A stretch of 64,000 nt of DNA from SABI01 sp028532915 (GTDB taxonomy: Bacteria; Spirochaetota; Spirochaetia; Sphaerochaetales; Sphaerochaetaceae): assembly GCA_963677225.1 (NCBI GenBank), contig OY781923.1, forward strand, positions 1,550,001 to 1,614,000. The letters run 5' to 3'. Shown here one piece after another: positions 26,407-35,195 of the stretch; position 1 is the first letter of the stretch, and every line of letters begins with the position of its first letter. The translations under genes and the position numbers were made by a program. The notes under the pieces were generated by a model, which was not told where the DNA came from, ran no database searches, and saw nothing but the letters and a program-made list of their open reading frames with translations.

Positions 26407-27516
26407 GTGGAAAATCGGAAACTGACTGTTTCATCATCACCTCATATTCACACCAGGATGTCTACATCGTCGATCATGTGGAGTGTAACGGTTGCACTGC
26501 TGCCCGCAGCTCTTTGGGGTGTCTATGTTTTCGGATTGAGGGCATTGCTTGTTATAGCCGTGTCGATAGTATCTTCGGTGGCAATCGAATACGGATTGCT
26601 CAAAATCAGCAAGGATGGATCTGTCCTTGACGGTTCAGCATTCTTAACAGGACTTCTCATCGGAATGAACCTTCCTGCAGATGTAGCGATCGTTGTTCCG
26701 ATACTGGCTTCAGCCTTTGCGATCTTCGTTGTCAAATGGACTTTCGGCGGTCTCGGTTCGAACTGGATGAATCCAGCTTTGGCCGGACGTGTCTTCGTTT
26801 TCTTTTCCTTTACCGGTCTTATGAACACATACCGAATGCCGAGAACGCTTGTCTCAGCAGGGGTCGATGCAAGTTCCAGCGCGACAATTCTGACTCAGAT
26901 AAAGATGACAGTCTCCGAGCAGACTGCTTTGCTGGCCTCGAGTACAGGAGTACTTGAAAGCAGCGGCTATCCCTATACCGGATTCGCGCATAATGTCTCA
27001 CAGTTTTTCTCATCGATGTCGTTGAATGTCAGCGAATACACGATCGATGCATTTTTCGGAAACATCGCGGGATGTATCGGAGAAGTTTCGGCATTCTTTC
27101 TTATTCTCGGCGGTATCTATCTTCTCTATAAAAAGATTATCACATGGCATATTCCGGTTTCGATGATCGGTTCATTCGCCCTTTTTGCATGGGTCTTCGG
27201 AGGATTAAGAAACGGACTCGGTCTGTTCCAGGGAGATTTCGTTCTCCAGATCTTCAGCGGTGGATTCATTCTTGCTTCGCTGTTCATGGCAACAGATATG
27301 GTTACAAGTCCCGTGACCCGCAAAGGGATGATCCTCTACGGAATTCTTATAGGATTTTTCACATTCCTTCTGCGATATTTCGGATCTCTTCCCGAATCGA
27401 GTTCACTCGCGATACTTCTGGTAAATATCTTCGTCCCGACGATCGACCGGTATATCATGCCGAAACGTTTCGGTGAGGTAGAGAAGAAAAGCAATAAGAA
27501 GGAGGTGAAGGCATGA
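26407..27516 (+). CDS. rnfD: Rnf complex subunit RnfD
   Basis: An integral membrane subunit carrying covalently bound FMN. Multiple hydrophobic helices are visible. The predicted flavinylation site is T160 within DASSSATILT. The conserved LDGSAFLTGLLIGMNLP loop and GLGSNWMNPALAGR are present. The start is GTG directly after the rnfC stop, with GAGGAAG before it. It is 369 residues, slightly longer than usual because of a loop near 165-200. It overlaps rnfG in an ATGA junction. Confidence 0.95.
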   Translation: MENRKLTVSSSPHIHTRMSTSSIMWSVTVALLPAALWGVYVFGLRALLVIAVSIVSSVAIEYGLLKISKDGSVLDGSAFLTGLLIGMNLPADVAIVVPILASAFAIFVVKWTFGGLGSNWMNPALAGRVFVFFSFTGLMNTYRMPRTLVSAGVDASSSATILTQIKMTVSEQTALLASSTGVLESSGYPYTGFAHNVSQFFSSMSLNVSEYTIDAFFGNIAGCIGEVSAFFLILGGIYLLYKKIITWHIPVSMIGSFALFAWVFGGLRNGLGLFQGDFVLQIFSGGFILASLFMATDMVTSPVTRKGMILYGILIGFFTFLLRYFGSLPESSSLAILLVNIFVPTIDRYIMPKRFGEVEKKSNKKEVKA

Positions 27517-28070
27517 AGAATTTTGCAAAGATCGGCATAACTCTTGCCCTGATAGCATCAATCGCCGCTGCAGCGCTGGCCTTCATCAACTCTGTGACGG
27601 CCCCGAGAATCGCAGCCTACGATGCGATGGTTGTCGAAATGACGCTGAAAGAGGTCGCCCACGACTACGCTATCGGTGATAAGAGGACAATAGACGATGA
27701 CGGGACAGTGACGGCAGTTCACCCGCTGACAGACAGTGAAGGGGCCACGGCCGGTTACATACTCTCTCTTACCGGAAACGGATACGGAGGACCGTTCACC
27801 ATGATGGCCAGTTATCTTGCCGACGGAACTGTGGTTGATGCCAGACTTTTGACGAACTCAGAGACTCCGGGACTCGGAAAGAAAGCTGAAAATCCCTCGT
27901 ACATGGAAAAATTCCAGGGTACAGGCAATGATAATCCGGTTCCGCAGAAGAAAGATGAACTGTCGAAAGAAGATGCCGATGCCGTCGGTGGTTCGACTAT
28001 AACCTTTACAGGTGTTTCGAAAACTCTTGCATACGGTTCTGCCTATGTAAAAGAATTGGGAGGAAAATAA
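27513..28070 (+). CDS. rnfG: Rnf complex subunit RnfG (FMN-binding)
   Basis: One N-terminal membrane anchor (about residues 8-27) is followed by a periplasmic FMN-binding domain. PGLGKKAENPSYMEKFQG is the family core motif. The covalent FMN site is predicted in AVGGSTITFTGV near residue 155, where the usual SGAT form appears as GGST; the attachment threonine is kept. The length of 185 residues is typical. Its stop overlaps the rnfE start by one base. Confidence 0.94.
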   Translation: MKNFAKIGITLALIASIAAAALAFINSVTAPRIAAYDAMVVEMTLKEVAHDYAIGDKRTIDDDGTVTAVHPLTDSEGATAGYILSLTGNGYGGPFTMMASYLADGTVVDARLLTNSETPGLGKKAENPSYMEKFQGTGNDNPVPQKKDELSKEDADAVGGSTITFTGVSKTLAYGSAYVKELGGK

Positions 28071-28699
28071 TGGCTAGCGGAAAAATAAACATTCTCAGCA
28101 GGGGTCTTCTCAAAGAGAACCCCGTATTCATCCTTATGCTCGGTCTGTGTCCTACTTTGGGTGTTACGACTCAGGTGATCAACGCTCTCGGTATGGGTGC
28201 CGGTGTCATCTTCGTGCTGGTCTTCTCCAACATTTTCGTCTCTCTTCTGAAAGATATCATCCCTGGGAGTGTTCGTATCCCATCATATATCGTCATAATC
28301 GCGGCATTCGTCACGATCGTAGAGATGATGATGCATGCGTTCGCGCCCTCGATCTATAGTTCTCTGGGAATCTTTCTGCCTCTGATCGTAGTTAACTGCA
28401 TCATTTTGGGAAGGGCGGAAGCATTCGCTAATAAAAACAGTATCGTTGATTCGTTTCTCGACGCGATTGGTATGGGAGTAGGGTTCACACTGGCTCTTCT
28501 TCTCATCGCACTCATCAGAGAGGTCTTCGGTTCAGGAACGATCACCCTTTTCGCTATGGGTTCTTTCGATGGTGTCATCGAGATTCCGATTCTCTATACA
28601 TATCCGGTCAGGGTATTGACTCTCGCTGCGGGAGCTCTGCTTCTGATGGGATACCTTAAAGGGTTTTTCGAATGGTATTCAAAAAGGAAAAGGGGGTAA
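28070..28699 (+). CDS. rnfE: Rnf complex subunit RnfE
   Basis: A six-helix membrane subunit homologous to RnfA and to NqrD. The N-terminus has LKENPVFILMLGLCPTLGVT, with the cysteine of the conserved LGLCP element. IFLPLIVVNCIILGRAEAFA contains the second conserved cysteine region. These cysteines are thought to hold an iron centre between the RnfA and RnfE halves in related complexes. At 209 residues the length is normal. The C-terminus is basic (YSKRKRG), placing it in the cytoplasm. Confidence 0.95.
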   Translation: MASGKINILSRGLLKENPVFILMLGLCPTLGVTTQVINALGMGAGVIFVLVFSNIFVSLLKDIIPGSVRIPSYIVIIAAFVTIVEMMMHAFAPSIYSSLGIFLPLIVVNCIILGRAEAFANKNSIVDSFLDAIGMGVGFTLALLLIALIREVFGSGTITLFAMGSFDGVIEIPILYTYPVRVLTLAAGALLLMGYLKGFFEWYSKRKRG

Positions 28700-28705
28700 C
28701 CGGCT

Positions 28706-29296
28706 ATGATTTATATCGGATTGTTCATTACATATATATTTATCAATAACTTCATCCTGACACAGTTTCTGGGACTCTGTCCCTTCATCGGTGTATCGAA
28801 GAACAGTGAATCTGCGATCGGTATGGGGATGGCGGTTACCTTCGTTATGGGTATCGCATCGATCATCACCTATCTGGTTTACCATTTTCTTCTTCTTCCG
28901 TTGAATCTGACGTATCTTCAGACACTGAGTTTCATTCTTGTGATTGCGTCTCTGGTACAGTTCGTAGAGATGGTCATACAGAAGAACTCCCCATCACTGT
29001 ATCAGGCTCTCGGAATCTTTCTGCCGCTGATCACCACGAACTGTGCAGTGCTCGGTATTGCACTGATCAACATTACCGAAGGGTACAATCTCATGCAGAG
29101 TTTTACCGCCGGCCTTGCTGCAGGTATCGGATTTACGCTCGCACTCGTTCTGATGAGTAATATCAGAGAGAGACTCGACCTTCATCCGGTGAGAAAGGCT
29201 TTCCGCGGAGTTCCCATCGCTTTCATAAGCGGAGGCTTGATGGCACTTGCTTTCATGGCCTTCGATAAGTCGTTATTAACAAATCTATTAGGGTAA
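28706..29296 (+). CDS. rnfA: Rnf complex subunit RnfA
   Basis: A six-helix membrane subunit and the inverted partner of RnfE. NNFILTQFLGLCPFIGVSK carries the first conserved cysteine, and FLPLITTNCAVLGIAL the second. The length is 196 residues. AAGGGGGT precedes the ATG. Together RnfA and RnfE form the core through which electrons pass and ions are thought to be pumped. Confidence 0.96.
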   Translation: MIYIGLFITYIFINNFILTQFLGLCPFIGVSKNSESAIGMGMAVTFVMGIASIITYLVYHFLLLPLNLTYLQTLSFILVIASLVQFVEMVIQKNSPSLYQALGIFLPLITTNCAVLGIALINITEGYNLMQSFTAGLAAGIGFTLALVLMSNIRERLDLHPVRKAFRGVPIAFISGGLMALAFMAFDKSLLTNLLG

Positions 29297-29304
29297 TTTG
29301 TACT

Positions 29305-30102
29305 ATGAATATTTTATTTGCATTTTTAGTTATTGCAGCGCTGGCTCTCGTGTTGGGATTCGCTCTTGCTGTCGCGGCAAAGAAGTTCGCGGTCGAGAAG
29401 GATGTCACAGCTGAACAGATTCTTGCGATTCTACCGGGCGCGAACTGCGGAGCCTGTGGTTTCCCCGGATGCTCGGGATATGCCGACGCTCTCTCCAAAG
29501 GAACAGCCGAGAACGGACTATGTTCTCCCGGCGGAGCCAAGACATCGAAGGCAGTTTCCGAGATACTCGGGACCGGCGGGGCTGTTGAAACAGAGAAGAT
29601 GGTAGCGTTCGTGCACTGCCGGGGTAACCATGAAGTAACAGCTCAGGATTATGAATACCGGGGAATAAGCGACTGTAACGCAGCCCACCTGCTGTTCAAA
29701 GGTGATTCTTCGTGCAAATTCGGATGTCACCATCTGGGGTCATGTATCGAGGTCTGTCCTGTTGAAGCGATCTACCGCGATGAGAAAGATAATATCATGG
29801 TGGATCCGGAAAAATGTATAGGGTGTAAAAAATGTACCCTCGTGTGTCCGACTCAGGTGATCAAGATGATTCCCTACCGCGGATCGCATGCTGTCGCGTG
29901 CAACAATCATGATAAAGGTGCTGTCGTAAGAAAGATTTGTAGTGTAGGATGTATAGCATGCAAGATCTGTGAAAGGAAGTTCCCTGAATCGGGATGCACA
30001 GTCTCCGACAATCTTTCTTCGGTCGATTATGCCAAAGAGACTGCACAGATCGCAGATGCCGCGGCAGCATGCCCGACAAAATGTATCGTTACAGCAAAAT
30101 AA
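29305..30102 (+). CDS. rnfB: Rnf complex subunit RnfB (ferredoxin-type)
   Basis: RnfB takes electrons from ferredoxin. An N-terminal membrane helix (1-25) precedes the Fe-S domain GANCGACGFPGCSGYAD near residue 50. Then come CKFGCHHLGSCIEVCP and CIGCKKCTLVCPTQVI, typical of two [4Fe-4S] clusters. A third cysteine group, CSVGCIACKICERKFP, lies near 212. The final AAACPTKCIV supplies another cysteine pair. At 265 residues it is slightly shorter than clostridial forms. It is the last rnf gene, and the GH57-like gene follows 12 bases later. Confidence 0.95.
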   Translation: MNILFAFLVIAALALVLGFALAVAAKKFAVEKDVTAEQILAILPGANCGACGFPGCSGYADALSKGTAENGLCSPGGAKTSKAVSEILGTGGAVETEKMVAFVHCRGNHEVTAQDYEYRGISDCNAAHLLFKGDSSCKFGCHHLGSCIEVCPVEAIYRDEKDNIMVDPEKCIGCKKCTLVCPTQVIKMIPYRGSHAVACNNHDKGAVVRKICSVGCIACKICERKFPESGCTVSDNLSSVDYAKETAQIADAAAACPTKCIVTAK

Positions 30103-30114
30103 GGTAAATAATGT

Positions 30115-32064
30115 ATGATAATAGGTGCTTACAGCCACATACCACCCGGTACTCCTCCTCCTTTACTTGAAACACTTCTATCCGATGTGTATAAGCCTCT
30201 GCTCACCTATATATACAATAATCCTTCAATAAAGATTCATCTGTACCTCTCTGCGGTCATGCTCGAATGGTTCGAAACGAATCATCCGGAAATCAATATG
30301 CTCATCGCAGATCTGGTGAAAAAAGATCAGCTTGAATTATTGACAGGCCCCTATTACCAGAGTATTCTGCCTCTTCTTTTTCCGAAAGATCGTTCACGAC
30401 AGATCGAAGCTACCACTACATTTATCCGAAAACGGTTCGGAAAAAGACCTAAGACGCTGTGGCTTCCCAATCAGATATGGTCGTCCCACATCGTCCCGAC
30501 GATGCATATGTGTTCAGTAGACAGGGTAATGATTTCCACATTCAGCAAGAGACTCGATGAAACCTACAGTGAAGTTCCGTTCTCGATGCAGGATACCGGA
30601 AAGGTGATAGAGGTCTACCCGGTCGACACCATAGTTGAATCTCTCGTAAATCTTTTTCGCAAAGGGTTGCTCGATATTCACGAATTCGAAGAGTACCTTG
30701 ACAATACAGATTTCTCGGACAGGACACATGATCATGTGATCATGGTGAACCTTCACCATCTTTTGCAGGCAAGCACTTTGAACTCACGACAGGTCAGTGC
30801 TGTCAACCTTTTCAGTCTCATTTATGACAGCGTGACAAAAACAGGAGATTCTCCGGTACTTCTCAATTCGGTACTCAGGGGGAAGAATCTCACAAAGATA
30901 GGATATCTTCCTTCGGCCACCTACGGACTCGACTCCGAACGGCCCGAGATGGTGTGTGCAAACGAGATGCTCACCCAGTACGGCGAACTCAATCATCTAT
31001 ATGGAAGGCTGATGCATGTAAGTGAACTCGCCAGATTGTACAAGACGAACAAGGATGTCAAAAAGCGGGTCGAAGCTCTGCTCATGAAAAGCCAGAGCGG
31101 AGGTCCGTTCCTTCTCGATTCCTCAGGAGGCTGTTACCGCAGCGAATACCGTCAGTACATCTACAAGAATCTCAATGAAGCAGAACGGCTTCTTGCCACA
31201 TATGAAGGAATCAGTTATCCGAGAGAAGTCGATCTCGACTTTGATGGAAACAACGAGATTGTCTGTATGAGCAGACATCTGCTGGGAATCGTCAATTCAT
31301 ACGGCGGTGTGCTCAGTGAACTCAACTATCTTCCTACCGGATTCAATTATTGCGATACCTTCACCGGATATAGAGATGAGGCGAAAAGAAGTGCACTGCA
31401 TGATCTGAAAGAAGGTACGAGCCAGTCTCTGTTCAATGATGTGTTTATCAATCCTTCGGTCCCTGTAGAAGAATACAGCAAGGAAGACCGGAAGAAGGCA
31501 TATGATTGTGCATCTCAGAAATGGGACCTTTCTTTCGATGATAAAAATGGTCAGAAGGTTTCTGCTTTCTGCGATTTCGATTCGCTTCCTTTCAATCTTG
31601 ACCGCATGCGTGTGGAAAAATCGTACCAGCTGAAAAGCAATTCCGTCGTGCTCGAATATACCCTTACGAACATCGGGACGAGAAATGCAAAAGGTGTGTT
31701 CGCAACAGAGATGAACATCTCCTTGGGGAAACGTAAGAACGCAGATACAATGTATACGGTCGAGAAGACTCACAACAGGATCATCAAAGATCAGACAAAG
31801 ACAGCCCATAACCTGAATAACTTCCGTCTGAACGATGATCAGAACAAAACGCTTCTGTCTATCGCCAGTAATGTAAGATTCAATCTTTTTCATGAAGAAT
31901 ACTCACTCTCTGTTGATACGATGATCGAAAATGAATCATTATATCAGTATTCGCTTTTCCTGCTCTCATGGCCGTTCGATTTGAAAGTGAACGAATCGAA
32001 AACCATCACTATCGGATGGCGGATCGAGAGAAAACAGACAAGGAAGCAAAAGGAGCAAGCATGA
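30115..32064 (+). CDS. GH57-like glycoside hydrolase family protein, probably catalytically altered
   Basis: The N-terminal half follows the GH57 pattern: AYSHIPPGT near residue 5, ELLTGPYYQSILPLLF near 77, and a C-terminal beta-rich half resembling the DUF1925/1926 region of 4-alpha-glucanotransferases and alpha-amylases. The catalytic-nucleophile region, usually WLTERVW, reads WLPNQIW near residue 122, so the glutamate is absent. The DDGEKFG-type acid/base motif is not found; the matching region reads VIMVNLHHLLQ. I therefore infer a non-catalytic or altered member. It follows rnfB by 12 bases, and its stop overlaps prfB by 4 bases. Confidence 0.75.
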   Translation: MIIGAYSHIPPGTPPPLLETLLSDVYKPLLTYIYNNPSIKIHLYLSAVMLEWFETNHPEINMLIADLVKKDQLELLTGPYYQSILPLLFPKDRSRQIEATTTFIRKRFGKRPKTLWLPNQIWSSHIVPTMHMCSVDRVMISTFSKRLDETYSEVPFSMQDTGKVIEVYPVDTIVESLVNLFRKGLLDIHEFEEYLDNTDFSDRTHDHVIMVNLHHLLQASTLNSRQVSAVNLFSLIYDSVTKTGDSPVLLNSVLRGKNLTKIGYLPSATYGLDSERPEMVCANEMLTQYGELNHLYGRLMHVSELARLYKTNKDVKKRVEALLMKSQSGGPFLLDSSGGCYRSEYRQYIYKNLNEAERLLATYEGISYPREVDLDFDGNNEIVCMSRHLLGIVNSYGGVLSELNYLPTGFNYCDTFTGYRDEAKRSALHDLKEGTSQSLFNDVFINPSVPVEEYSKEDRKKAYDCASQKWDLSFDDKNGQKVSAFCDFDSLPFNLDRMRVEKSYQLKSNSVVLEYTLTNIGTRNAKGVFATEMNISLGKRKNADTMYTVEKTHNRIIKDQTKTAHNLNNFRLNDDQNKTLLSIASNVRFNLFHEEYSLSVDTMIENESLYQYSLFLLSWPFDLKVNESKTITIGWRIERKQTRKQKEQA

Positions 32065-33159
32065 ACATTCAGAATAAACAGCTTTTTGATACCATAAAAG
32101 AAGAAGCCTACGATGTATGGAGGCGTCTTTGACCCTGAAAAAACAGGACAGAAGATAAAAGAACTCGAAACCGAGTCATCCACGCCGGATTTCTGGAATG
32201 ACAAGAACCGGGCAGAGACTCTTTTCAAACAACTCAATGAGATCAAAGAGACCTATATTCCATGGAAGGATCTGATTCAGGAAATCGATGATATTGATGA
32301 GCTGATCTCTCTTTATCGGGACAGCGAGGATGAAGATGCTCAAAGTGAGATAGAACAGAGTATTGAGAATGTGGAGAAACGGTATAAGCCGCTTCGCCTG
32401 AAAACCTTGCTTTCAGGAAAATTTGACAAGAACGAGTGTTTCCTTTCCGTACACGCAGGCGCAGGTGGGACCGAGGCCTGTGATTGGGCCCAGATGCTTA
32501 TGAGGATGTATCTGAGGTGGTGTGAACGCAACGGATTCAAGGTCGACATTGTAGACCTCCTCGAAGCTGAAGGCGGCGTAAAATCTGTTACTATGCAGGT
32601 GAAAGGATCATATGCCTACGGCTACCTTCAGGGCGAAGCGGGAGTTCACAGACTGGTAAGAATATCTCCTTTCGATTCGAACAAGAGGAGACACACATCG
32701 TTCACGAGTGTCTATGCATCTCCTGTGATCGAAGATGAGGTCGAGATCAATATCGATCCTTCGGAACTCCGCATCGATACCTATCGTGCAGGAGGTGCCG
32801 GTGGTCAGCATGTCAACAAGACCGACTCCGCCGTGAGGATCACTCACCTGAAGACAGGCCTTGTCGTCGCATGTCAGAACGAGAGGTCTCAGCATATGAA
32901 CAAGGCGTTGGCTATGAAGATCCTTACCAGCCGTCTGTATGAATATTACAGAGAGGAGCAGGAAAAGGATCATGCACAGTATGCTGTCGAGAAGAAAGAT
33001 ATCTCCTGGGGAAACCAGATCAGATCATACGTGTTCCAGCCCTATACGATGGTGAAAGACCATCGAACCGGCGAGCAGATAGGAAACATTCAGGCGGTGA
33101 TGGATGGAGATATCTCCCAGTTCATCGAATCCTATCTTAAATGGGCTTCTCAGGTGTAA
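32061..33159 (+). CDS. prfB: Peptide chain release factor 2, with +1 programmed frameshift
   Basis: RF2 reads UAA and UGA stop codons. The first frame starts at ATG 32061 (after AAGGAGC) and meets an in-frame TGA at 32130-32132 in the context GGAGG-CGT-CTT-TGA-C, the known RF2 autoregulatory slip site with its internal Shine-Dalgarno. Reading then continues in +1 from GAC 32131. The joined protein is 365 residues, exactly the usual length. The stop-recognition tripeptide SPF appears in VRISPFDSNKRRH, and the catalytic GGQ in GAGGQHVNKTDS. A caller that ignores the shift would place the start at ATG 32113, producing a false N-terminus. Confidence 0.97.
32121..32133 (+). promoter_or_regulatory. 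prfB +1 programmed frameshift site
   Basis: AGG-CGT-CTT-TGA-C with GGAGG (32119-32123) 3 bases before the slip codon CTT. This is the same arrangement as in E. coli RF2, where slow UGA decoding by RF2 itself favours the slip. It gives autoregulation of RF2 level. Confidence 0.96.
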
Positions 33160-33164
33160 TACAT

Positions 33165-34301
33165 ATGAAAGCAGGTAAAGGAATCATAATTTATCTCATT
33201 CTTCTTATCTGCTTCGGTATTCCTCTCACGGCAGCTGGGAATTTTTCATTGGGAATCGTCTATCTTTCTGAATATGAAGATCTGCAGCCTGCACTAGAGT
33301 CTGCCGCAGGCAGTATCAACACGACAGCAGCTGCCCCTTCTGTGATAGACATGATGGGAAACACTGACGGCGACAATGGAAGTTTCGCTGCAGTGGATGT
33401 CAGTGTCACTACTATCAAGGCATTTCAATTGAAGGATACTAATGATCCTGTCGTACTTGAACACCTGAGTCGTCAATATGCTTTTGATGCCGTCGTAAGT
33501 ATCTCTTTATCTTCTCTTTCGGAATTTTATCACCTTGAGATATACCGGTATTCCCTTTCTGACCAATCGTTAATCCAGCTCACAGATATCATCCTCGTAG
33601 ACTATGATGAGAAGGAGGTTCTTTTTAATCTGCTCAGCGATATCTACAGCTCTTTACATATGTCCCATTTCGGCTTCTGCAGTATCGAAACGACATACTC
33701 GATTTCATCGATGCAGATTGACAAAATTCCTTATGATCCCGATTTGATTGTACCTCTTTCAGACGGATATCATGATCTGAATGTCCTTTTTGATGATTCA
33801 AGTGAATACTCCACGACATTCTACCTGAGAGAGGGCGAGTGGAAACAGCTTCAGGTATATCAGAGAGGGATGGAGAAGGAAGCTGTCCTTGTAACATCTT
33901 TCCTGACAGACATAGACCTGTCGTCTTCAGTCGACACTCACAATACCTTTCCGTTTCTGCTGCCGGGCAATGAGCTCCCGTTCGTGCTGGAATTGAAAAA
34001 AGAGGGGTATCTTGATACCTCCTATGTAATACATTCTTCTCCCTCCCAAGTCGAAGTGAAGATGAAGCGCGTACAGTTCGATCCCTCTGTTGTGATACTG
34101 GAGTCTCAGAAGCTGTTTTACAGTTCTCTGGCAAGAACAGCTCTTGCCGCAGCCCTTTCGATAGTGACCTCCACACTGGCTGAAGATGCTCAGCCGGTGC
34201 ATACCTTGATGAACGGAGTGATCGTTGTCAGTTCGATCGAGAGTGTCTTCAGATTATTTGATTATTATAATAAAAGTAAGTATAGTATAGCTGATTATTA
34301 A
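33165..34301 (+). CDS. Secreted protein of unknown function with PEGA-like segments
   Basis: A signal peptide is visible at the start: MKAGKG, then IIIYLILLICFGIPLTAA. The frame opens at ATG 33141, but ATG 33165 gives a clean signal peptide with AGGTG upstream, and 378 residues. A middle region (about 170-310) has short beta-rich repeats such as LSDGYHDLNVLF and HNTFPFLLPGNELPFVLEL that look like PEGA domains; this is a weak assignment. A C-terminal hydrophobic segment, TALAAALSIVTSTL, may touch the membrane. It lies between prfB and ftsY and is probably periplasmic or surface-associated. Confidence 0.78.
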   Translation: MKAGKGIIIYLILLICFGIPLTAAGNFSLGIVYLSEYEDLQPALESAAGSINTTAAAPSVIDMMGNTDGDNGSFAAVDVSVTTIKAFQLKDTNDPVVLEHLSRQYAFDAVVSISLSSLSEFYHLEIYRYSLSDQSLIQLTDIILVDYDEKEVLFNLLSDIYSSLHMSHFGFCSIETTYSISSMQIDKIPYDPDLIVPLSDGYHDLNVLFDDSSEYSTTFYLREGEWKQLQVYQRGMEKEAVLVTSFLTDIDLSSSVDTHNTFPFLLPGNELPFVLELKKEGYLDTSYVIHSSPSQVEVKMKRVQFDPSVVILESQKLFYSSLARTALAAALSIVTSTLAEDAQPVHTLMNGVIVVSSIESVFRLFDYYNKSKYSIADY

Positions 34302-34319
34302 ACATCATAAGAGGTTACC

Positions 34320-35195
34320 ATGAAAAAAACATTCGGAGCCAGATTGAAGGCTCTTTTTGGAATAAAGACGATCGATGAGAATTTTTTTGAAGAACTCGAG
34401 GATATGCTGATAGAAGGCGACCTTGGAGCCGCGACGACGATGGAGCTTTCCGATGCCCTCCGCATGGAAGCAAAAAAGAAAAAGATGGTATCGGGAAGTG
34501 AGCTTCAGCAGCTGATGAAGGCCATGCTCAAAGAAAAGATGAAAACCTATATACCCCGGCTCTCTGCGGATGATCTGAATTTTTTCCTCATTCTGGGGGT
34601 CAACGGGGTAGGGAAGACGACGACTATAGCGAAAATGGCGACCTATTACAGATCACAGGGAAACTCAGTCCTTCTCGCTGCAGGAGATACGTTCAGAGCC
34701 GCGGCAATAGACCAGCTGGATGTTCATGCCCAGAGAACTCAGTCAAGAATCGTGAAACAGGCTTTTCAGGGAGATCCCAGTGCAGTTCTCTATGATGCGA
34801 TTGATAGTGCAAAGGCAAGAAAAGAAAATTTAATCCTTGCGGATACTGCCGGAAGAATGCACAATAAAGAGAACTTGGTCAGAGAGCTCAAGAAGATGGA
34901 TAAGGTCGTCAGTTCAAGAATTCCCGATCAGAAATGGTATAAGAAATTTCTTGTTATCGATGCGACTACCGGTCAGAACGGGTTGAGTCAGGCACAGATG
35001 TTCAATGATGCCGTGTCGCTTGACGCCATCATACTCACCAAGTACGATTCGGCCGCAAAGGGAGGAGCTTTAGTGCAGATATGTGATAAACTCGGTCTTC
35101 CTATCGCTTTCGTCGGCGTCGGTGAGCAGTATGAAGATTTCAGAGAATTCGATACTGATGAGTTCCTCGATACATTACTGGGGATCAATGGATGA
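34320..35195 (+). CDS. ftsY: SRP receptor FtsY
   Basis: FtsY receives SRP-bound ribosomes at the membrane. The G domain carries GVNGVGKTTTIAKMA near residue 94, DTFRAAAIDQL and DTAGRMHNKENLV. ATTGQNG and KYDSAAKGGA follow, and it ends with VGVGEQYEDFREFD. At 291 residues it consists of the NG core only, without the acidic A domain of E. coli FtsY. The GTPase motifs are complete. It overlaps the following gene in an ATGA junction. Its partner Ffh is encoded at the other end of the window. Confidence 0.96.
   Translation: MKKTFGARLKALFGIKTIDENFFEELEDMLIEGDLGAATTMELSDALRMEAKKKKMVSGSELQQLMKAMLKEKMKTYIPRLSADDLNFFLILGVNGVGKTTTIAKMATYYRSQGNSVLLAAGDTFRAAAIDQLDVHAQRTQSRIVKQAFQGDPSAVLYDAIDSAKARKENLILADTAGRMHNKENLVRELKKMDKVVSSRIPDQKWYKKFLVIDATTGQNGLSQAQMFNDAVSLDAIILTKYDSAAKGGALVQICDKLGLPIAFVGVGEQYEDFREFDTDEFLDTLLGING

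Noticed and set aside
31297..31893. 198-residue open frame on the minus strand inside the GH57-like gene
   Set aside because: Antisense shadow; low-complexity and Cys-rich translation without known motifs.
32113..33159. prfB starting at ATG 32113
   Set aside because: The first five codons only arise from reading through the frameshift site in the +1 frame; the true start is 32061 with the programmed shift.
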